Shown here piece after piece: positions 1 to 7,624 of a stretch of 64,000 nucleotides of DNA (position 1 is its first letter; every line of letters begins with the position of its first letter). The notes beneath the pieces were generated by a model. It was not told the origin of the DNA and made no database searches. It saw only the letters and a list, made by a program, of their open reading frames with translations. The stretch covers positions 62,001-126,000 of the forward strand of contig JAEWZY010000041.1 of the NCBI GenBank assembly GCA_023394955.1. The letters are read 5' to 3'. Position numbers and translations under genes: made by a program. The stretch is from Bacillota bacterium. GTDB lineage: Bacteria; Bacillota; UBA4882; UBA8346.

Positions 1-135
1 GTTAAAGAAACCGCGGAGTGGTCCTCAAAAGGCTTCCCTGTCTCGTCAGCTTTCTTATAAAGTCTAATCGCTTCCCGACCATCTCTAGCCAAAGTAACCT
101 GATATCCATAATAAATCAGCGCCTCGACAGAAGAT
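1..135 (-). pseudogene. Response-regulator receiver domain remnant
   Basis: Read on the minus strand, about 28-125 encodes a peptide with EALIYYGYQVTLARDG, then a helix with EAIRLYKKA and GKPF. This is the alpha1-beta2-alpha2 part of a CheY-like receiver as found at the C-terminus of hybrid histidine kinases. An in-frame stop lies just upstream, and there is no start codon or phospho-acceptor strand. After GKPF the reading no longer matches the expected DLT aspartate strand. It is therefore a broken fragment rather than a gene cut by the window edge, although the left edge prevents certainty. Its 5' side abuts a 14-bp sequence (122-135) that also abuts the larA fragment near 49.5 kb. Confidence 0.5.
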
Positions 136-219
136 ATTCTCTGGTGTTAAAGTTTTATAAACAGATATTTCAATCAACCATTCTTAATAACACAGCTTAA
201 ACTTTTTAAACTAATATTT

Positions 220-430
220 GGAGTTGGGAACAGCCGATGCGGAGTTTGGGACTGCTTATTTGGAGTTGGAAAGCCGGTCTTTGTTGGTTTTAAACTGCTT
301 GTGCGAAGTTCGAAACCGCCTTTTGAAGTTTAAGAAACGGGATTCGAAGGTTAAAGCTACGGGTTCAGAGGTCAAAGCTACGGGCTCCAAGCCCAAAGCT
401 CCGACTTCGGAGGTCAAAGCTACCTCTAGC
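220..430. repeat. Degenerate 21-bp tandem repeat array, ten units
   Basis: Ten consecutive units begin at 220, 241, 262, 283, 305, 326, 347, 368, 389 and 410. All are 21 bp except the fourth, which is 22 bp. Units start with a GGAGTT/GAGGTC-like core followed by a AAAGCTACGGG-like or GGGAACAGCC-like half. The last four units are most alike (AAAGCTACGGGTTC type), and early units are strongly diverged. A plus-strand open frame over the array would encode seven-residue KATGSEV-like repeats, but the 22-bp unit breaks the phase. I see no ribosome binding site and treat it as non-coding. Confidence 0.75.
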
Positions 431-560
431 TGGGAAAGTGTTTTAAAATGGCTGGTAGGATAGTGTAAATAGTGTAATAGCCTCTTAAAAGCCTTTTTGA
501 ACCCACGCTTAGCCCAGGGTTTTCCTATACAAAAAACTGGAGTGTTTTCCGGTTTTAACT

Positions 561-899
561 TTATTTGATCCGCTTTAATTCTCGAATATCGTCATCATGT
601 TTGGCTGCTTTACGGACTAGAAAAGAAACGTCTCCAGCCAGATTATCTATAATTTCCCTGATTTCGACCTGTTCCCCTTGGATCTGGGCTGCTGTTACAT
701 TCAAACGGTCAATCTCCGCCTTTTGAATCTCCTGCCCATGCCGGAGGGCTTGAAGGATTGCGCCTTGTTCTTTTAAAGTTGTACTATGGTCTTTTAAAAT
801 TACGCCTTGCTCTTTTAAAGTTGTACTATGGTCTTTTAAAATTACGCCTTGTTCAGTCACCTTCTGTAATAATAGTTCGAGCATTTCTTTTTCAGTCAT
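561..899 (-). CDS. Small coiled-coil protein with internal 14-residue repeats
   Basis: 112 residues. No family is recognised. The N-terminal half repeats the 14-residue block EQGVILKDHSTTLK twice, then a degenerate third copy (EQGAILQALRHGQEIQ). The rest is a continuous charged helix (IREIIDNLAGDVSFLVRKAAKHDDDIRELK), so the whole protein should form a coiled coil, probably oligomeric. The ATG has an AAGGAGTG ribosome binding site just upstream on the minus strand. It stands alone between the 21-bp array and the defence island. Small coiled-coil proteins like this often tether or oligomerise partners, but no partner is visible here. Real expression is likely; function is unknown. Confidence 0.6.
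   Translation of the reverse strand: MTEKEMLELLLQKVTEQGVILKDHSTTLKEQGVILKDHSTTLKEQGAILQALRHGQEIQKAEIDRLNVTAAQIQGEQVEIREIIDNLAGDVSFLVRKAAKHDDDIRELKRIK
761..854. repeat. 42-bp tandem duplication inside the coiled-coil gene
   Basis: Units 761-802 and 803-844 differ at one base, followed by a 10-bp partial third unit. The period keeps the frame and adds 14 residues, two heptads of coiled coil, per unit. Near identity suggests recent expansion, so copy number may vary between strains. Confidence 0.85.
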
Positions 900-1014
900 T
901 GAAATTCACTCCTTTAGGGATACCCGTTTGTCCTTAATTTTACCACTTCTCCCCATGTTCCTCAATCAATAAAAAAACGAACTCCCTACCCTTCGCTCTT
1001 CCAACTTCCAAATA

Positions 1015-1044
1015 AAATAAAAAACTCGCTTCTTAGCGAGTTTT
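1015..1044 (-). terminator. Rho-independent terminator behind tRNA-Ala remnant
   Basis: A perfect 10-bp stem (AAAACTCGCT / AGCGAGTTTT, loop TCTT) at 1021-1044 is followed on the minus strand by a T-rich run. It sits where a terminator would lie for the tRNA copy at 1057-1103. Confidence 0.7.
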
Positions 1045-1056
1045 AATTGTTTTATT

Positions 1057-1103
1057 TGGTGGACCTGAAGGGAATCGAACCCTTGACCTCTTGAATGCCA
1101 TTC
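1057..1103 (-). repeat. tRNA-Ala 3'-end duplicate (att-like, island left end)
   Basis: These 47 bp are identical, in the same orientation, to 7266-7312, the 3' part of the intact tRNA-Ala(GGC) gene. They include the CCA end, 3' acceptor strand, T arm and 3' anticodon stem. Identity stops abruptly at 1104. This is the signature left by site-specific integration into a tRNA 3' end. The remnant has no D arm or 5' half and cannot be a functional tRNA. Confidence 0.85.
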
Positions 1104-1180
1104 CGGAGCCATTCAATTTTTTACGTTTTTAGGTGTTCTCACGAGTTCTAAAATGACTGTAAAATGGCCACTTGTTACAA
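1104..1180. repeat. Element-end sequence shared with 5028-5100
   Basis: Immediately inside the tRNA-Ala remnant there is a stretch recognisably similar to 5028-5100, which adjoins a tRNA-Lys remnant. The clearest match is CTGTAAAATGGCCACTTGTTA here against CTGTAAAATAGCCTATTGTTA there. Upstream matches include TTCAATT, a T-rich segment and AGTTCT in the same order. This suggests ends of related integrative elements. Confidence 0.5.
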
Positions 1181-1182
1181 TT

Positions 1183-1250
1183 TGTAAATTCTTTATGTTC
1201 TCCGAAATTCGTAAAAATTCTTTGACATTCTTTGCAAATTCTTTGACGGC
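1183..1250. repeat. Cluster of AAATTCTTTG direct repeats
   Basis: Four to five direct copies of an AAATTCTTTG-like decamer occur in about 65 bp, two of them followed by AC, next to the att-like tRNA fragment. The layout resembles clustered arm-type or accessory protein sites at element ends. That role is inference. Confidence 0.45.
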
Positions 1251-1284
1251 CAGTTCAAGGGTTTTTTTAAAAAACAACCTGAGG

Positions 1285-1321
1285 ACCAACCCGCATCTTT
1301 GCGATCCGGGTTGGTTTTTTT
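1285..1321 (+). terminator. Rho-independent terminator
   Basis: The stem ACCAACCCG...CGGGTTGGT has a short loop and is followed by seven or more T. No plus-strand gene is visible upstream, so it is probably left from a lost gene. Confidence 0.65.
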
Positions 1322-1360
1322 ATTTTATCAGGGATTCTTTATTTGGTATTGTTCATGTAA

Positions 1361-1480
1361 ATAAGTAATGCCATTGAAACCACACATTGGATTAAGAAGC
1401 TTAGGAAAAAAGGAATCACTTTCATTGCAGCAGATGTGAAGTCTTTTGCAGAAATTAGGATACTTGAAAGAATGGGCTGA
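1361..1480 (+). pseudogene. Possible C-terminal gene remnant
   Basis: After an in-frame stop, 40 codons encode a peptide containing HWIKKLRKKGITFIAADVKS and ending EIRILERMG before TGA. It reads like the C-terminus of a real protein but has no start codon or ribosome binding site. I do not recognise the family. The rest of 1481-1863 is AT-rich and shows no other gene. Confidence 0.3.
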
Positions 1481-1863
1481 GTTTTAAACACCAAATAACT
1501 TGTCGATAATGGCTGTTTAGTGTTTTCTCGTACTTATTGTCCCTACAATATACTAAAAATCTGGTCGGTTTTTATTGATTTTACTTGAAATTTTAAATAA
1601 AATGTTTATATATGGAATATGCAATATAAGAATAATTATGGACCGGGAAAGGCGAAAGGTTAACATTTCTTTGAATTATAAATATTGGTAACCCGTAAGT
1701 TCTCAGTAAAGTAAAAGAACGAAGTTTCTAAATGAGTTGTCTTTCAAACAACTATAATGAACTATGTTATCTGATATTCGTTTAACATTTAAGAATTTTT
1801 ACCAAAATTGATCTTGATGGTCCTATAATTATGTTTCTTTAACTTTGGGGGTAATGACATATT

Positions 1864-3075
1864 ATGAGTAATTATTTTGAATTTAGTGCAGAACAGGAAA
1901 AACAACTTCAAGACATTATGGATAGCTATGATAATTTTCTATCACCATATGCTTGTAAATCAGCACAAGGTCTTCGCGAATTTTTTTCTAAGTCAGATGA
2001 TGATTTGTTAAGGTCCCCTTTTGCGGTTGATTGTGACAAAATTATCCACAGCTTGCAGTATAATAGGTATACTGATAAAACTCAGGTCTTTTCATTCTAT
2101 AAGAATGATGATATTACCAGACGTGCCCTGCATGTCCAACTTGTATCTCGTATTGGACGGACTATAGGCCATGCTTTAAAATTAAATCTGGAACTTATTG
2201 AAGCAATTGCTTTAGGACATGATATGGGTCATACTCCTTTTGGTCACAGAGGAGAATCTTATTTATGTAACTTATACTCTCAAAATACTGGAAGATCATT
2301 CAATCACAATGTCCACAGTGTAAGAGTATTTAAGACAATTTTAAAAACAAATTTGACTTTACAAACACTCGATGGGATCTTATGCCATAACGGAGAAAAA
2401 ACTTTTAAGGAATATCATCCAAGTGGCCTTAAAACTTTTACAGAATATAATGAGATGCTGGAAAAATGTTATAGCGATGAAGTATATATGAACAAATTAC
2501 ATCCGGCAACGCTGGAAGGCTGTGTTGTCAGAATTAGTGATATGCTCGCATATGTAGGAAAGGATCGTCAAGATGCAAAAAAGGCAAATTTTGAAGCGGA
2601 TAACCTCGGATCAGGCAAGTATCTTGATGGAAAAAATGCAACTATCATAAACAGTGTGATAACTAATATTGTTAAGAATAGTCTGGGTAAGCATTATATT
2701 TCAATGGATCAAGAAATATTTGATGATATTAAAACTATACAGGATGATAACTTCAAGAAGATTTATAATAGTCCCAAGATCGTTGAACCTTATGATAATA
2801 TAATTAAGCCCATGATGGAGAAAATCTACAATCAATTTGTGGATGACATTACCTATCGGAATTATGATTCAATTATTTTTAAGCATTATTTAAATCACCC
2901 TATCCAGGGAAGCTGCTATCGTAATGGAAACAGAAAAATCATTGCTGACAAGCATGATATAGTTACAGACTTTATTGCAAGTATGACGGATGATTATTTT
3001 CTGGATTTATTCAGAAAAATTTTTCCTGCTGACAGGTTGAATAATGAAATTTCGTACATAACGTATTTTGATTAA
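1864..3075 (+). CDS. dGTPase-like HD-domain triphosphohydrolase
   Basis: 403 residues. An N-terminal region is followed by an HD hydrolase core. His90 lies in RRALHVQ; the HD pair His119-Asp120 lies in LGHDMGHTPFGHRGE, the hallmark of deoxyguanosinetriphosphate triphosphohydrolases; a later Asp lies in RISDMLAYVGKDRQD. Dgt enzymes hydrolyse dGTP to deoxyguanosine and tripolyphosphate in the cytoplasm. Some Dgt-family proteins are anti-phage factors that deplete dNTPs (established for other members). The ATG follows a GGGGG Shine-Dalgarno. Its position between tRNA-bounded repeats, beside an Mrr-type nuclease and AbiE, favours a defence role over housekeeping. Base composition is visibly AT-richer than in the core genes from 7.6 kb onward. 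Confidence 0.8.
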   Translation: MSNYFEFSAEQEKQLQDIMDSYDNFLSPYACKSAQGLREFFSKSDDDLLRSPFAVDCDKIIHSLQYNRYTDKTQVFSFYKNDDITRRALHVQLVSRIGRTIGHALKLNLELIEAIALGHDMGHTPFGHRGESYLCNLYSQNTGRSFNHNVHSVRVFKTILKTNLTLQTLDGILCHNGEKTFKEYHPSGLKTFTEYNEMLEKCYSDEVYMNKLHPATLEGCVVRISDMLAYVGKDRQDAKKANFEADNLGSGKYLDGKNATIINSVITNIVKNSLGKHYISMDQEIFDDIKTIQDDNFKKIYNSPKIVEPYDNIIKPMMEKIYNQFVDDITYRNYDSIIFKHYLNHPIQGSCYRNGNRKIIADKHDIVTDFIASMTDDYFLDLFRKIFPADRLNNEISYITYFD

Positions 3076-3137
3076 AATCACTTGTGGGAAAAGGAAGCAG
3101 TTTTTTAGATAGAAATAAAAATGGTAGTTTATGTCCC

Positions 3138-4802
3138 TTAATTATTAATTATCTTTTTTGCTTCTTTCAAATCGATTTTAGCTTTTTGACCATGTTTTTC
3201 AAGTAAACTTAATAAGTTGGCTCCATTTAGTAAAGTTAAAGGTTTACCTTTGGCAAATTCATAGGCATCTGGGCCATAATCTGCAGTTGTAACTAAAATT
3301 CCTTTAGTAGCTCCTTCATTCATCACTGTTCCATACAAATCTCTAACAGCGGAAACACCTACAGTGTTAGTATAACGTTTAGCTTGAATAACAATTTTCC
3401 CTCCTCGAATGGGATCAGGATCAAATGCAACAGCGTCAACACCGCCATCCCGAGAAGCTTGAGTTACTTTAACTTCCCCTCCTGATACTGAAAATTCCTT
3501 TTCAAAAATTTCTCGGATAAGATGTTCAAAATCTTCCCAATCCATCGCGGCAAGGTTGACAGTTTCATCCAAAGTATTAGCTACTTCATAACTAGAAATA
3601 AAACGACTATCGTTTTTATCAAAATTAAGTACTGGTGCAACGGCTGTCAAGCTATGTAATTTGGAACTCCCAACACCCTTAAAAGATTTAAAGCAAGCTT
3701 TAGGATCAACGTTTGCCAAATCGACCTCTGATAACTCGCTTTTATTGATTGATACTGATAACACACAGCTATTAACCTCTTTCCCGGTTGATGGATTGAT
3801 TGAACAAACCCATCCATTAAATACAACTGCATTTAAAGCATTGAGAAGATCAGCTTCAAATAATTCATGGATTGTGCGTAAACATATTTGGTAAAGCAAC
3901 GAATCATAACGTTTATTAGTTTCAGCTTCGGAAACGAATATTTCTGAAAGCTCATTTCGGGATTGAATAAATTTCACTTCTTTTATCTTTGGTATAACAT
4001 TTGGAGCCGGAAGTGAATAATTAATAACAACAATTCCATTGTTGGGATTATATTCTAGGTCAAAGTCTTGTGGAAAATAGTCTGGGTATTTTGAGTTAGA
4101 TAAAACCATATTACAATAGTCGGTAATTGCGTTAGGATCTTTTATTTCATATAAATGCTTTCTTTCGTCAATAGCAGCGTTTTTCTCTTCCTGTTCTTTT
4201 AAAAAGGCTTGTTTTTCCTGCTCCCATTTCTCTACTTCTTTTTTATATTCTACCTGAAGAAAGATATTATCATTTTCAACTTGTTGAATTTGAGTTTCCC
4301 AAAGAGTGTGATCAGCTTTAAATAATTCCTTTGCTGAATTTACTCTTTTCTCTTTGATTTTCTTTGAAAAATATCCAAGAAGGCCTAAACGGGGTCTATA
4401 TTTAAGACTTGATTCATCTGGTTCAATAGGTTTATCATACAAAGTTGGCTTTTTAGGTTTGGGTTTATTAAATTTTTCATGACTTTTTAACGATTCCCAC
4501 TTAACTCGATCATCTATTTTCAATGTATAGAAAAGTGTTTCGTCTAAAGCCTTAAGAGCTGATTGGGCTTCTTTAGTAGCCTCAATTGCCAACGCCTTCT
4601 TTTGTTCTTTTTCTTGAGCTGCGGCTAAACGAGCCCGTTCTCTAGATTGGATAGCTTTTTTCTTTTCCCACATGGCCTCCCATTCTTTTAGCTGAGAATT
4701 AGCCATTTGTTCAACTAAATATTTACTATTTCCCTTAATAACTTTATGTTTACCTAATCCCGTATGCCAAATTTCTTTTTCATACAAATATGAAGATGCC
4801 AT
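3138..4802 (-). CDS. Mrr-type restriction endonuclease with long coiled-coil N-terminus
   Basis: 554 residues. The first ~220 are highly charged helix (EKKKAIQSRERARLAAAQEK and similar), likely coiled coil. A middle region contains a possible DUF4236/sensor-like fold that I cannot assign. The C-terminal ~130 residues form an Mrr_cat/PD-(D/E)xK nuclease: MDWEDFEHLIREIFEKEF, then SRDGGVDAVAFDPDPIRGGKI, then IVIQAKRY. The last two give the D...QxK catalytic motif, followed by ILVTTADYGPDA. Mrr-family enzymes cut modified DNA (type IV) or act in other defence systems; the target here is unknown. It is convergent with the dGTPase-like gene (62 bp apart). Start ATG at 4802 has only a weak ribosome site. 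Confidence 0.75.
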   Translation of the reverse strand: MASSYLYEKEIWHTGLGKHKVIKGNSKYLVEQMANSQLKEWEAMWEKKKAIQSRERARLAAAQEKEQKKALAIEATKEAQSALKALDETLFYTLKIDDRVKWESLKSHEKFNKPKPKKPTLYDKPIEPDESSLKYRPRLGLLGYFSKKIKEKRVNSAKELFKADHTLWETQIQQVENDNIFLQVEYKKEVEKWEQEKQAFLKEQEEKNAAIDERKHLYEIKDPNAITDYCNMVLSNSKYPDYFPQDFDLEYNPNNGIVVINYSLPAPNVIPKIKEVKFIQSRNELSEIFVSEAETNKRYDSLLYQICLRTIHELFEADLLNALNAVVFNGWVCSINPSTGKEVNSCVLSVSINKSELSEVDLANVDPKACFKSFKGVGSSKLHSLTAVAPVLNFDKNDSRFISSYEVANTLDETVNLAAMDWEDFEHLIREIFEKEFSVSGGEVKVTQASRDGGVDAVAFDPDPIRGGKIVIQAKRYTNTVGVSAVRDLYGTVMNEGATKGILVTTADYGPDAYEFAKGKPLTLLNGANLLSLLEKHGQKAKIDLKEAKKIINN

Positions 4803-4984
4803 TTATTGCTCCGCCCCTTTAAAAATAAATAACATTCTTTTAGATTAATTTTCCATTCATATTTGTATTTTCCTGCCACCCTCGCATAAATGTCTATGAA
4901 GATTTAGGACATTCAACTATTAGCATGGCTTTACCCAAACTTAAAAAAACCTCCTTTGCTAAGGAAAGCTGACCGCGGAATACA

Positions 4985-5027
4985 TTACTGAGGGCTCGAA
5001 CCTCGGGCACGCTGATCAAGAGTCAGC
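4985..5027 (-). repeat. tRNA-Lys(CUU)-like 3'-half remnant
   Basis: On the minus strand the sequence folds as an anticodon arm, GCTGA-CTCTTGA-TCAGC (anticodon CTT, Lys), then a T arm with GAGG-TTCGAGC-CCTC. No D arm or 5' acceptor strand precedes it, and the 3' acceptor is degenerate. This is a tRNA 3' half, again consistent with an integration scar. The surrounding 4803-5194 holds no gene that I can support. Confidence 0.5.
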
Positions 5028-5100
5028 TTCAATTACAGTTTTGGGAATTTTTATCGTTCATCCAAGTTCTTAAACACCTGTAAAATAGCCTATTGTTAAA
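5028..5100. repeat. Element-end sequence shared with 1104-1180
   Basis: This lies directly beside the tRNA-Lys remnant and is similar to the sequence beside the tRNA-Ala remnant at 1104-1180. The best-conserved core, CTGTAAAATAGCCTATTGTTA, lies at about 5078-5098. Confidence 0.5.
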
Positions 5101-5194
5101 AACTAGTTTTAGTTGTTGTTCATTTACTATCAGCTGCCATTTTCATTGTATCTATATTTATTTTTTTAGGTCATTAAGTAAAATTTCCTACAAG

Positions 5195-6118
5195 CTAGGA
5201 TTGATATGGTTCCCAAGTTCTGGGCGCGTTTTTCCATATTCTAAAAAATTCTTCTTCTCGACAAATCTTCTCCCATACTGGGGAGATAAATATCTCGATT
5301 TGTGAAACTACTTCGGTAAATTCAATCGAAATTGGTTCTTTAAGTTTATTTAAAAAAGCAAGCCATTGCTTTTGTTTTTCCGGATCGTTTTTAAAATCAA
5401 CAGTAAAAATGTAAAGTTCTTTCTCAATCGGTGTACCCCGGCGACTAAAAGTCTCTGATATCGCTTCCTGTAGTATCCGGCCATCAAAATTTTGAGTCGT
5501 AATTAGACTATATACATCAAAGAAGTCTTTCATTCTACTGTTTAGATTAGCCAGTTTAACCATAGCCTCAAACTTTTCGGCAACAACCGAATCAATGGAA
5601 TAACACATAATGTATGGAACCATGTTATCTTCTAGTAATACCGGGTAAGTCATTTCTTGTGGCCGAGGAATAATAATATCACTAAATCCCAAGTCAATTT
5701 GAAGAACCTTTGGAACAACTCCAAGTTTGCAAGGAATTTTAACTCTCTTACCCTGATAATCAGCATCCTTCGTAATTATTTCCACAGTTATTCCTTCCGG
5801 TTGAAAGACTAGTCCATCATTACAACCAACAGAGGCTACTTCTTTAAATACTGTTTGAAGCCGCTGATCATCATTGCTAATATTTCTTGCCAAAAGATCA
5901 ATATCTTGAGTTGCCCGATTTTTTAATCCTAAAACATTAAATAAAAAAAGCCCTCCCTTTAAAAAAAGGTTGTTCGAATATTGGGATTGTGATATCCGAT
6001 AGAGCAGTCGTTCTTGCATATATAAAAGGATTACCTGATCGAAATCCAGCTTCTCTTGTTTCGCGATTCGCAGCAGCCGATCCCTGACTGAAGCAGTCAT
6101 GTTTTTTATCTCACTCAT
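5195..6118 (-). CDS. abiEii: AbiEii-type nucleotidyltransferase toxin
   Basis: 307 residues from the preferred start (MSEIKNMTASVRDRLL). Gly55-Gly56 in LFLKGGLFLF and Asp72/Asp74 in RATQDIDLLARN form the GG...DxD nucleotidyltransferase motif of AbiEii/MNT toxins. Such toxins block growth, in known cases by modifying tRNA 3' ends or acting as GTP-dependent nucleotidyltransferases. The start at 6118 is chosen because its ATG overlaps the stop of abiEi as ATGA; longer frames upstream lie inside abiEi. It is the second gene of a bicistronic type IV abortive-infection/toxin-antitoxin unit. Confidence 0.85.
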   Translation of the reverse strand: MSEIKNMTASVRDRLLRIAKQEKLDFDQVILLYMQERLLYRISQSQYSNNLFLKGGLFLFNVLGLKNRATQDIDLLARNISNDDQRLQTVFKEVASVGCNDGLVFQPEGITVEIITKDADYQGKRVKIPCKLGVVPKVLQIDLGFSDIIIPRPQEMTYPVLLEDNMVPYIMCYSIDSVVAEKFEAMVKLANLNSRMKDFFDVYSLITTQNFDGRILQEAISETFSRRGTPIEKELYIFTVDFKNDPEKQKQWLAFLNKLKEPISIEFTEVVSQIEIFISPVWEKICREEEFFRIWKNAPRTWEPYQS

Positions 6119-6723
6119 ATGAGTACCTCTGCGTAATTCCTGACTGCTTCGGCTACTCCGCACTGTTCAGCTATATTTATTAATAATGGTAAATCGCGAT
6201 GAGCTTTATCTCTTAAGTACGTCTTAAATGCTTCGACCATTTGGTCGGTTCCGACTTTGTTTCGATATTTAATGCAATCACATAAAGTTTTTTCCTTGGT
6301 ATAAATTTTTATAGTCTCACTCCGGATGGAAACATGATCTATTCCAATATCGAAATATTTGTCACCGAGGTAGTGAATTTTAACCGGAGGATACTCCGGC
6401 AGCACTGTCTTTGATTTGCGTGGAATTGCTATATGAATATCACTTGGATTGATAGTTGTAAGATTATGATACTTTAAAGCGGAAAAAAAACAAATGACAC
6501 CCTGAGGAATAGCTTTTTGAGCGTCAACGAAGTATTCATAAGCCACTGATTCTAATTCCGTAAGGCGGTATAGACCTTTCTTAACCCGTTCCAAGTATCC
6601 TAGATTCACCATAGTGGTTAGATGGGTTTTCGAGATTTTATTGATAACAACATCTTTGGTATGGATGAATCCGTTATTTTGCATAGCCATTTCTCTAATT
6701 TTATTAGCTGTAGTTTCTTTCAA
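6115..6723 (-). CDS. abiEi: AbiEi-type antitoxin / transcriptional autorepressor
   Basis: 202 residues. The N-terminal winged helix (ANKIREMAMQNNGFIHTKDV... SKTHLTTMVNLGYLERVKKG LYRL) matches the AbiEi antitoxin HTH. The C-terminal domain (QGVICFFSALKYHNLTT, later EKTLCDCIKYRNKVG) matches the AbiEi_1 antitoxin domain. Family members bind inverted repeats in their own promoter and neutralise AbiEii. It precedes the toxin with a 4-bp overlap. A consensus promoter and an inverted repeat lie immediately upstream (6738-6816), which fits autoregulation. Confidence 0.85.
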   Translation of the reverse strand: MKETTANKIREMAMQNNGFIHTKDVVINKISKTHLTTMVNLGYLERVKKGLYRLTELESVAYEYFVDAQKAIPQGVICFFSALKYHNLTTINPSDIHIAIPRKSKTVLPEYPPVKIHYLGDKYFDIGIDHVSIRSETIKIYTKEKTLCDCIKYRNKVGTDQMVEAFKTYLRDKAHRDLPLLINIAEQCGVAEAVRNYAEVLI

Positions 6724-6737
6724 TCGTTACACCTTCC

Positions 6738-6783
6738 TGGACGTTCTGTCGGCAATTTTGTTTTTCGCCGATTAAATGTCCAG
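6738..6783 (-). promoter_or_regulatory. Candidate AbiEi operator, nested inverted repeat
   Basis: Outer arms CTGGAC / GTCCAG and inner arms CGGC / GCCG surround an A/T-rich centre, between the predicted -10 box and the abiEi ribosome site. The arms are separated by non-complementary spacers, so DNA binding is more likely than a simple RNA hairpin. Confidence 0.5.
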
Positions 6784-6787
6784 TTTT

Positions 6788-6816
6788 ATTATATTACCTA
6801 TTCTTGGATTTGACAA
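6788..6816 (-). promoter_or_regulatory. Promoter of abiEi-abiEii
   Basis: Minus-strand TTGTCA (6816-6811), a 17-bp spacer and TATAAT (6793-6788) form a near-consensus vegetative promoter about 65 bp upstream of the abiEi start. Confidence 0.75.
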
Positions 6817-6891
6817 TACAAATAAACTTCAGTATTTATCGTATTCACTTATTAAAGACTCAAATAGTTTAGTGGCTATCCCAAAGGCAAA

Positions 6892-6917
6892 ATAAAAAAG
6901 TTTACGATTTCGCAAAC
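6892..6917 (-). terminator. Terminator behind second tRNA-Ala remnant
   Basis: The stem GTTTACG / CGCAAAC is followed on the minus strand by a T-rich run, placed just 3' of the tRNA fragment at 6931-6968. Confidence 0.6.
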
Positions 6918-6930
6918 CCTTTATTTCATT

Positions 6931-6968
6931 TGATGGACCTGAGGGGAATCGAACCCCTGACCTCTTGA
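6931..6968 (-). repeat. Second tRNA 3'-end remnant (att-like)
   Basis: The minus strand carries a T arm (AGGGG-TTCGATT-CCCCT), the acceptor strand CAGGTCC and an ATCA end, as in tRNA-Ala but with a changed T stem and a mutated CCA. No 5' half is present. It lies between the intact tRNA-Ala and abiE, so two integration events or an internal att duplication are possible. 6969-7226 shows no gene. Confidence 0.7.
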
Positions 6969-7226
6969 TAGATTATAATACCAAGAAAAGCCATTGTGTC
7001 AACGAGAAAATACGTTTGGTTCTCCAAGGGGAAAAACCGTTGTGTATTTATAAAACCCATTAACTGCCAAACTTGCTTTAGAATGGTTCGCGTCGTAAAC
7101 TATAACTGCTTCAATATACTTCTAGACCCCAGGAAAGGTATTTCTTTTGAATTTTAATTGCAGTAAAATTGCAGTATTTACCCTATTCCTACCAAGTAAT
7201 TGGGGCACCCTTATACACAAATAACA

Positions 7227-7253
7227 AAAAACCCCCGATTTATCAGGGGTTTT
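7227..7253 (-). terminator. Terminator of tRNA-Ala
   Basis: The minus-strand stem ACCCCTGAT / ATCGGGGGT is followed by six T, 12 bp beyond the tRNA 3' end. Confidence 0.75.
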
Positions 7254-7265
7254 ACTCTTTTAATT

Positions 7266-7341
<76 letters not shown>

Positions 7342-7369
7342 ATCTAGCGGTCATCAAGTGACAAATAAT

Positions 7370-7398
7370 AATATACCAAAAGGAGATCAAGATGTCAA
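7370..7398 (-). promoter_or_regulatory. Promoter of tRNA-Ala
   Basis: Minus-strand TTGACA (7398-7393), a 17-bp spacer and TATATT (7375-7370) lie 29 bp upstream of the mature tRNA 5' end. Confidence 0.75.
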
Positions 7399-7624
7399 TA
7401 GCCAGTTTTTGGACTTTATTCCCAATTAAACTGCTTAAACTGCAAAAACAAATTAAGCGCTTTTATCACGCTCTTCATCTTTAGATGTTATAATAGATTT
7501 ATAAATGTTAGCGCGGTATTTATCAGCGAAACAAATGAGGATTAACTTATTTACCATGAACCAGCGTACAAAATATACCCAAAATCGCAATTCATTTACC
7601 CCCAATAATATTGTGAGGTGTAAC

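Noticed and set aside
220..430. CRISPR array
   Set aside because: Units are contiguous 21-mers with graded divergence; there are no conserved repeats separated by unique spacers and no cas genes.
18..463. Plus-strand open frames over the first 460 bases
   Set aside because: The first is antisense to the receiver remnant; the second is a by-product of the 21-bp array with no ribosome site and low-complexity protein.
3661..3894. 77-residue plus-strand frame
   Set aside because: Antisense to the Mrr-type gene with no ribosome site.
5093..5305. Plus-strand 70-residue frame
   Set aside because: Overlaps the abiEii 3' end, has no ribosome site and composition typical of antisense translation.
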